NCBI GenBank assembly: GCA_032164295.1
Contig: JAJHTX010000001.1
Span: 1 to 64,000 of the forward strand
Direction: 5' to 3'
DNA from: Inonotus obliquus
Lineage: Eukaryota > Basidiomycota > Agaricomycetes > Hymenochaetales > Hymenochaetaceae
DNA: 64,000 nucleotides
In this document: positions 57,742-64,000 of the stretch, one piece after another
Layout of the letters: the number at the start of each line of letters is the position of its first letter
Numbering within the stretch: the stretch's first letter is position 1
Notes under the pieces: generated by a model
What the model saw: only the letters and a program-made list of their open reading frames with translations
What the model was told of the DNA's origin: nothing
Databases searched by the model: none
Position numbers and translations under genes: made by a program

Positions 57742-58150
57742 CTACATACAACACGTTTCCGGCCAAACAAATTTTCGTTTCTCACCTGCTCTGGCTTCGG
57801 TGGTGTATTTTATTTTGCATAGTACATACAACTTCTTGACCGCGCATCTGTTACTGTTACATACTCCCATCCGCCGTCCGTCGTACTCTATCTAAATCAG
57901 TAAATACTACGTTACCATTATCTTGTATATCCAAACAGCAACTTCGTTGTCGTCATTCTCTCCAAACGCAGTATACAACTTTCGTGCAGCGGTTTGTAAT
58001 TCTTCATCTACTCTCTTTGATATCGGAATGAAATAAGGTCGTCCCATGCACGGCGATTTATAAGCCACCACGTATCGCAGCTGTCATAATCGCAGTCATC
58101 CGATATAAACGATGAATAGTTGAGTACCTATACCAGGACCACCTCCCTGC
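57718..58150. repeat. Left copy of duplicated DCD1-TTI1 junction
   Basis: From the last codons of DCD1 (AGTATTCTCC...GCTTAACTACATAC) through about 58150, this segment is alignable with 60737-61270 in the same order and orientation. Shared blocks include the DCD1 stop context, AAATCAGT, CAACTTTCGTGCAGCGG / CAACTCTCGTGCAGCGG, CGTCCCATGCA and GCCACCACGTAT. The left copy lacks about 85 bp present in the right copy (around 60946-61031). The copies are clearly diverged, so the duplication is not recent. Confidence 0.85.
57857..58150 (-). pseudogene. Decayed 3' end of TTI1
   Basis: Minus-strand reading still gives DEELQTAARKLYTAFGEND, matching HEELQAAARELYIAFGENN of intact TTI1 at 61.05-61.12 kb, and then IQDNGNVVFTDLDRVRRT and a stop, matching the true C-terminus IQDN...IFTDLSRVRPT. 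Farther upstream frames shift and stops appear (before 57990), and the deletion of about 85 bp changes the frame. Only the last 100-150 codons of TTI1 were copied. It cannot be expressed as a TTI1 protein. Confidence 0.82.
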
Positions 58151-58395
58151 CTGGGTGCGCATCAAAAAAGCACGTGAAAGTCACGAGTGCGAGTTTTTCT
58201 GACTTCAGCTGTGTATTCTGAATCTAAGTGAGAAAGGTCATCAACGTCGTGATTTACCCGCTATGACTTTTGCAAATGACTGTTGCTGTATGGAATATCT
58301 CTAAGGATCCATTTGCTAACGAAATCCTGATTTGCCCGCTGTATCGGTGGCACGAGTCACTGTGTCAGTGCAGGTGAGACTTTCTGACGACCCTC

Positions 58396-60300
58396 ATGAG
58401 CACCGACAGTCCTGCACGAATCGACGAGTTTCTCCCGGGTGGCGAGGGTCCACTGTCTGCAGAAGGAAGCAACCCCGATCCCGACGAGGATGTCATCGCG
58501 CTATTCGAAAGAGACAGTGACAGTGGCAATGATCGTTCAGCCGAAGGAGATGGCACCCCTCCATCCAACGTAGACGACGGCGACACAGTCACACTTTCCT
58601 ATATTCACGAAGTGCGGCAACCCAAAATGCAGCCTCAAGATGAGTACTGCCGAGCACATTCTATCTCTGAGTACTCTGAGGCACTTGACAATGCACATCC
58701 CGAAGAGCAGCCCGACGCTGAGCTCCCCGGAGTGCAACCTGATGCTGGGCAACCTGCCATCACTTCTTTACTACATATTCCATATGAAATCATTAATGAG
58801 TGCACTTTCAAGCCACGGAAGTGGCTACACTTCATTGCGACTACTCTCCTTGGTACCGAAGGAAGGCTCCGGTTCATCGACGAGGGTGAAGATATTACAG
58901 AGCAGGAAATGGAGCAGGGTGTTAATCCTGGCGATCATCTCGTTTTTTTCCCGGTTGGAGACACGAATATCATGGATGGGTTCTTGAGATTCCGCGGGCA
59001 CGATCAATCCACAGTAACGAGTCGATCAAGAAATGTACCGGGAGACTTAAGGGCGTTATATGGTGGATGTCCTTTTACAAAGATAAACCCAGGTGCTTGT
59101 CACGCATGCCACCTTATTTCGCATGTCAAGGGCAATGAAGTAGGTGACAAGTTGGCGTGCTCGTTATCGAATGCTAAGATTCTGTTCCTTGTTGTGAAGT
59201 ATCTGCATCGAGTTTTGGCCGCCCGTAATGTGTCTCCTGAAGACATGACCATCGACAGTCATCAGAACATGCTCATGATGGACGTCCGTCTTCATGCCGG
59301 CTTTGATAACATCAAGCATGTTGCATTTCTGAAGGTTTGGTAATGTCTAGTATGATCCACATCAGATATCTCACTGGAATCTTGGAAATAGACTCCAAAC
59401 AAATTTCTGAAGACAAATGAGGTCAAAGGCAACGAGAATGCAGACCCTGAGGAATACCGTGTTACGGTCCATTGTTTCAGTATAGATGAGCGTGAACGTA
59501 ATGATTTCAGTCACGGCGCATATTCCGACCTAAGAAGAGGGTCAGGATCAAGACGGCCCTTTCCTACAACGCAGAACGACGACGTGAGTCACCGACCCAA
59601 GGACGTCTTACTTGACCTCGCCTATGCCTATGCCCTGCTCGTGCAATGGGCTCCAGTGAGCACGAAGAAGAAGCTCCAGGAAGATAGAAAATCCTTCTTT
59701 TATCCCAACGGTATGACCAAGCGAGGCGAGTATCTACACGGAGAGCAGGAAGAGGAGGAGAAACTCCGACGTGAACAACTGAGCAATGAACGGGAGGAGG
59801 GAGCAAACAAAAGGAAGAGACTGAACGATGAGGGTGACCACCCAGCCGATGAAGGCGGCGGAGGGAATTCGCTTTGGAAACGCATCTATGTAATGACTTG
59901 CTTGGCAAGGGGCTATTTACCGGAGGAGTTTGAAGCAGAACAAGAACGACGTCGGAAGGAGATGGAGGATCGTGAAACGGAGAGAATTGCGAAATGGAGC
60001 GAGGCGGTCGAAGTAGAGCAACAAAACGAGTATGTCAGAGATGCTGGATATCCGCGTCCCTGTTTAAACGACGTTGAGGACGAGAAGTTGGTCGGTATAC
60101 AAGAGGCTCTTCGCAGGTCACCACCTAAATATCCTATTCCAGCCATGCCGTCGCTGACGTTCTCCCATGATACCGATCCCGACAACTCTGTGAACCTGTC
60201 TGCACCCGGGGCAAATGATGACAACAAACAGGTGATGGAGGTTGTGCAGAAGGGTGAGAAACGATCTATTGGAATTTGGCCCCGATCTCAAGGTAACTGA
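58396..60300 (+). CDS. HNH-nuclease-domain protein (HNH_2-like, mushroom type)
   Basis: Two main exons from MSTDSPARIDEFLPGGEG; the first ends VAFLK and an intron (59338-59391) joins TPNKFLKTNE. About 615 residues. After an acidic N-terminus and a PYEIINECTFKPRKWLHF block, the HNH-like core reads GGCPFTKINPGACHACHL then ISHVKGNE (about residues 220-245), followed by the second part IDSHQNMLMMDVRLHAGFD and VAFLKTPNKFL, which carry the Asn and second His. This is the pattern of the HNH_2-type proteins expanded in Agaricomycetes, whose role is unknown. The C-terminal half is a charged coiled coil (QEEEEKLRREQLSNEREEG). It lies between the two copies of the DCD1-TTI1 junction. The extreme 3' end is uncertain: a possible intron at CAAG|GTAACT could extend it. 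Confidence 0.75.
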
Positions 60301-60736
60301 GGATGGCCCAAGTGCCAACGATGCGAGGTGTGTTATCCTTCCCAATTATCTAGCTGCCCGCTCAACCTCTGCATGTAGGAAACGGAGTCGTTCGTCAGAA
60401 GAAGGTGAAATGGTCATAAATGATACCTGCGCATGAATCGTTGATGTCATCCTTGTGCCTTACTTTTTGTCCCCTGTGTCCTATGCTTATGTTTATGTTT
60501 AATATATAAACAAGAATCAATTCTCTGCTCCGCGCGCAAATATTGCTGGGGTATTTGTGCCAGTCGTTATTATTCATCACAAAAATCACTGCGATATTAT
60601 ATCAAACTACGTCAAACTTGCTGAGTATTATGTCGACGTCCCTACCAACCTGAGGCTTTGTCTGGTCTGGTGAGATCAGTAAAAACATCGACGTCAGTAT
60701 GGCGCGTTGCTCCTGTGTACTTTCATTAGAGCAATA
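60301..60736. other. 3' flank of the HNH gene
   Basis: About 440 bp, AT-rich after 60480. It ends where similarity to the DCD1 3' end begins. I see no terminal repeats or target-site-like duplication at the edge, but short ones could be missed. Confidence 0.45.
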
Positions 60737-61270
60737 TTAATATTCTCCCCCCGCTTAACCACATACCACATACCGCAAGTATCTAACCAATCAATTCTTG
60801 TTTCTCCTCTGCTCCAGCTTCATTTGTCATTTGTGGAATTTACAGTGCACATATATATTGCCTCGAGCATCTGCTATTGTTACATGTTCTCGTTCGCTGT
60901 CGGTCGTACTCTGCTTAAATCAGTGAATATCGCATCTACATTATCCTGAATTTCCCATTTCGGTTGTTCGAGATGTTTAAGATGCGGAATGCGGGATGTA
61001 GATGTAGATGCCGTTGAGGTTAAAACTAACCAAACAGCATCTTCGTTATTCTCCCCAAACGCAATATACAACTCTCGTGCAGCGGCTTGTAATTCTTCAT
61101 GCGCACTCTTTGATAAGAATCGTCGGAATGAGAGAAGGACGTCCCATGCATGACGATCTCGTATTTGTACGCCACCACGTATTGCAGCCGTCATAGTCGC
61201 GATCATCGCTCGATATAAGCGATGAGAATGCGTGTACACGGATTCGGTACCTATACCGGGTCCACCTACA
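60737..61270. repeat. Right copy of duplicated DCD1-TTI1 junction
   Basis: Direct-repeat partner of 57718-58150. It begins with a decayed DCD1 end (AATATTCTCCCCCCGCTTAACCACATAC against AGTATTCTCCTCCTGCTTAACTACATAC; the coding upstream of it is absent) and runs into the intact last part of TTI1. Confidence 0.85.
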
Positions 61271-64000
61271 CCGCGACGACGTGCAAGGGCACTTTCTTGA
61301 TCCGCAACGTCGAGACGTACTAGTGTACGTTGAAAGAGAGGCCATACATCATCCCATATACGTTGTGCCATGAAAGATCCATGTGTACGCGTTAGTGAAG
61401 CTACGAAAGATGTTGCTGCTGCCGCAACGGATGTCTCTGAATCGTTTAGACGATTGACGACGAAAGGCCATGCCTGATGTACGGCTGGGAGGAGTGATGA
61501 TGCTGGTAGAACAGGAGCGGCTGTAGCTAGGAGAACCAAGATACGTGTGCGAATTGAAGGTGCGCCGTGTGTAAGAAGCGTGATGGACCGCGAGACGATT
61601 TGAGCTGTGAGCGCTTGTGTAGGTGTTGGTGGAGGGTCATCAAGAGGACTCGCTTCATTAAGCCTTTTCTTCTCTTCTTCTAGCTCTTCTTCAGTCATTT
61701 CCTTCGATTTGCCTTTCCCTAGAGGCTCACGTAGTGGTGCGGACTCGACGTCGTCGTGGTCGTTCGCATCTTCGACACCAGAAGGCTTGTCGTGACGATG
61801 TCGAAGCCAATTGGTGAAATTCTCGAAATGCTTTTCGTCTACCTCTAACGCTTCCCCTGAGATTTCCTCTGTCGCTTGAGGTGCCTCCGCCTCCGACCCT
61901 ATGACCTTCACGACCTCATGGAGTGCCTCGACGAGGCTCTCAACAACCACATTGTACCCATGAAAATCATCTAGTCGATCAAAGCATTCTTCGACCACAT
62001 CACCTGCACGCTGAACGACATCTCGCCCGACCAGTCTTACGAGAATAACCAGCACTCGTGCTGCATCAATCTCCAATCGACGTCTCGTTAGGCGTCGTGA
62101 AACCGAATCAAGTGCGTAGTCGAAGTTCGAGAGTAAGAGATTTCCAGGTGTTGCGCTCCCCACTGCGCGAGTTGTGTATTGAAGAGCAGCGTAGGCGCTG
62201 CTAGCGAGGTGCTCGGATGATTGGACTAGGGAATGGAGGATCGGATAAAGAGCATGCATAAGCAGGGTAGAAAATCGCGATTGTAAGATGGAGCCAGACA
62301 ATGCAAGAAGTTGGAGTGCGAAGGATTTGAGGAGAATAGGTTCGCATCTTCGCTTGGATGTAGTGGAGGATCTATTTGACGACAAAACATCGAACTTCGT
62401 TTCGAGAGGTGTAAGACCCTTGACGAATTCTATGGATGGTACTTCAGCGTCACCGTCTATTTCCATGGCATCTTGGGTCGCGCTTTCAGTTTCCGCTTCA
62501 TCTTCCTCTTTGTCCCATAACTCAGAGATCGCCTTCGCTAACCATCTGGCAAACTTTTCGATTCTCCGACTCCGCGCGCCTCGTTCGTTGACATTAAGTG
62601 TACTTCCTTCGTCATCCATCCATACCCCTGCTACACCTTCCAGTATTCTACACGCGCACCAAAGAGCACCTACCGCGCTGACATCTCCACTGCGCGCAAT
62701 TCCAACACGTACAAACCACTCAACCGCAAATAGGCAAGTCTCTCCACCCGCGGAACCAAGTACACGTAACATTCGTTCCAATGCGATGTGAGTATCTCGG
62801 GTTGCAATGTTGTCCAATGTAGCCGTCGGAAAGACGATCCGCTCCTCTGGTGCTCCTTCTAGTAGACCAATCGCGCCAGCACCTGTGATCGTCGGCGGAG
62901 GAGGCGCAAAGTCGAGAACAACAAGCAAGCGCCACCCCCATTTCTCAATATGGCCCGTCGGACCCAACAGACGGCCAACTCCAGCTCCAGCGGGACCAAG
63001 ACGACAGGCGGCCTCGATCTGACGTGCGATGTGTATTATTCGCGCGTCCGCTCTAGTTGGGAGCAGCTGCGGTAGTGCGGATAGGTTGTCTGCTGTATGT
63101 TGTAGTAAAGCCTGAAGAAGAGTATGACTACCTTTCGTGGAAGGAGAGAGCAGTGAAGAAAGGGATTCACTAGCATGCTCGGAAACGGAGGGAAAATGAG
63201 AGATTGAGAGTGAAAGAAGGTATGATAAAAGTAGTGGCCTACAATCTGTAAGAGTGAGATGTGCGTTTAACAGAAGAGAACGTGAAATGGATGAAAGGGC
63301 GAGCAGTGCGGCAGGGGTCGGATGCGATATGAGGGATGATAAGGAGTTAAACGCGATCAAAAGCTGAGATGACGTTGCGCGCAACCAGGATAGTGAACGA
63401 GTCGTCTCGTAGGCCCTGTTGGTCGAGGAGTCCGCCTGAGATGAGGAAGCAGCCGCTTCCCCAGTAACGAGCTCGGTGAGGTCTTCAAGTCCGTTTATCT
63501 CCTTCACGAGTTTCGCAGAGAGGCATGGCTCATCGCCAATAGCCCGTATAATTGCTACATCCATGACACGAAAAGCAGCAGCGACAACGGAACCATTCAC
63601 CCAGCCTTTGACCTTTGGCTCATTAGCCGTCCGTCCGAGTGTAATCCGCGTTGCCGAGCTGACGATACCAGGTAGGACGGAGGGAATGACGGATTCGGGG
63701 ACGTACAGCCTAATGATGACCTCCACGGCACTCAAGGAATGCACCTGTAGAGGTAGATGATGCGACATTGCAGTGAGTAGCAGCGAATTCAACGTTTGCC
63801 CAAGCACAGGAACGAGCTTCTCTTCCTGAGCATGCGTCTGCAAGTCAGATATTCGCATACTTGCGCTGTCCGCGTTTCGAGGGTCGCTGGGATCTTCCTC
63901 CATTGAGTGAACCTCGGACGTACGATCTTGGAGTAGACACAGAATAAGTCTAACAGCGGCATCCTTCGTCTCGTCATCTCTTTCTCTTCCTTTCCCTTTC
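60880..64000 (-). CDS. TTI1: TELO2-interacting protein 1 (TTI1), 5' end beyond the window
   Basis: Subunit of the TTT complex (TEL2-TTI1-TTI2), which helps fold PI3K-like kinases such as TOR, ATM and ATR. One open frame of at least 1,039 codons without an intron runs from the window edge to the stop at 60880; no start codon is needed at MEEDPSDPRNADSASM because the frame stays open upstream (RDDETKDAAVRLILCLLQDR). The HEAT-repeat body includes the TTI1-typical block NFDYALDSVSRRLTRR, then ARVLVILVRLVG, EECFDRLDDFHGYNVVVESL, and a C-terminal end PKWEIQDNVDAIFTDLSRV. An acidic low-complexity stretch is at about 61660-61800. The large intron-poor exon contrasts with the intron-dense neighbours. 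Convergent with DCD1 before the HNH gene came between. Confidence 0.87.
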   Translation of the reverse strand, partial: KGKGRERDDETKDAAVRLILCLLQDRTSEVHSMEEDPSDPRNADSASMRISDLQTHAQEEKLVPVLGQTLNSLLLTAMSHHLPLQVHSLSAVEVIIRLYVPESVIPSVLPGIVSSATRITLGRTANEPKVKGWVNGSVVAAAFRVMDVAIIRAIGDEPCLSAKLVKEINGLEDLTELVTGEAAASSSQADSSTNRAYETTRSLSWLRATSSQLLIAFNSLSSLISHPTPAALLALSSISRSLLLNAHLTLTDCRPLLLSYLLSLSISHFPSVSEHASESLSSLLSPSTKGSHTLLQALLQHTADNLSALPQLLPTRADARIIHIARQIEAACRLGPAGAGVGRLLGPTGHIEKWGWRLLVVLDFAPPPPTITGAGAIGLLEGAPEERIVFPTATLDNIATRDTHIALERMLRVLGSAGGETCLFAVEWFVRVGIARSGDVSAVGALWCACRILEGVAGVWMDDEGSTLNVNERGARSRRIEKFARWLAKAISELWDKEEDEAETESATQDAMEIDGDAEVPSIEFVKGLTPLETKFDVLSSNRSSTTSKRRCEPILLKSFALQLLALSGSILQSRFSTLLMHALYPILHSLVQSSEHLASSAYAALQYTTRAVGSATPGNLLLSNFDYALDSVSRRLTRRRLEIDAARVLVILVRLVGRDVVQRAGDVVEECFDRLDDFHGYNVVVESLVEALHEVVKVIGSEAEAPQATEEISGEALEVDEKHFENFTNWLRHRHDKPSGVEDANDHDDVESAPLREPLGKGKSKEMTEEELEEEKKRLNEASPLDDPPPTPTQALTAQIVSRSITLLTHGAPSIRTRILVLLATAAPVLPASSLLPAVHQAWPFVVNRLNDSETSVAAAATSFVASLTRTHGSFMAQRIWDDVWPLFQRTLVRLDVADQESALARRRGVGGPGIGTESVYTHSHRLYRAMIATMTAAIRGGVQIRDRHAWDVLLSFRRFLSKSAHEELQAAARELYIAFGENNEDAVWLVLTSTASTSTSRIPHLKHLEQPKWEIQDNVDAIFTDLSRVRPTANENM

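Noticed and set aside
58396..60300. HNH gene as an intron-encoded homing endonuclease
   Set aside because: It lies between genes, not in an intron or intein, has its own intron and matches a nuclear mushroom family.

Overview
The window is one end of a fungal chromosome. It opens with about 140 bp of telomere-type repeat in which two hexamers alternate (G-strand TTAGGG and TTAGGC). The genes are split by many short introns of about 50-60 bp with GT...AG ends. The gene content (multi-exon Ppo oxygenases, DUF6534-type membrane proteins, an HNH_2-type mushroom protein, a secreted double-psi beta-barrel protein) points to a basidiomycete, most likely an Agaricomycete. I cannot place it to genus; a Cantharellales-like fungus is only a guess.

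Region 1 (0-19 kb) is subtelomeric and accessory. Three complete fatty-acid dioxygenase/P450 fusion genes (psi-producing oxygenase, linoleate diol synthase type) lie head to tail, all read toward the telomere (1.65-5.7, 7.4-11.3 and 14.2-18.1 kb). A fourth, badly decayed dioxygenase-only copy sits between the second and third (12.5-13.4 kb). The third copy keeps its catalytic Tyr and proximal His but has Val where the distal heme His is expected. It shares a 257-bp divergent promoter region with a small secreted double-psi beta-barrel protein with a proline-rich tail.

Region 2 (19-30.5 kb) is core genome: SNF1/AMPK kinase and histone H3 (divergent), CDP-alcohol phosphotransferase (CPT1/EPT1), a small coiled-coil protein with a probable GC-AG intron and a suspicious early stop, and a large arrestin-fold protein.

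Region 3 (30.5-39.3 kb) is accessory: two DUF6534-type multi-pass membrane proteins in tandem, then an ABC half-transporter, all on the minus strand.

Region 4 (39.8-64 kb) is again mostly housekeeping: DPM3 (dolichol-phosphate-mannose synthase subunit), an RRM-less CstF-64 hinge/C-terminal protein, condensin SMC4, a GNAT acetyltransferase, an RNase P/MRP POP3-like protein, a BEM46-type alpha/beta hydrolase, dCMP deaminase DCD1, an HNH-nuclease-domain protein and TTI1 (5' end beyond the window).

The most unusual structure is at 57.7-61.3 kb. The junction between the convergent genes DCD1 and TTI1 is present twice as diverged direct repeats, and the HNH gene lies exactly between them. The left copy is a decayed TTI1 3' end. 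The HNH gene therefore appears to have entered by, or together with, a duplication of that junction. I see no CRISPR array, rRNA, convincing tRNA or intact transposon. Exon boundaries were inferred by eye from splice signals and reading frame; gene ends are more reliable than every internal junction.
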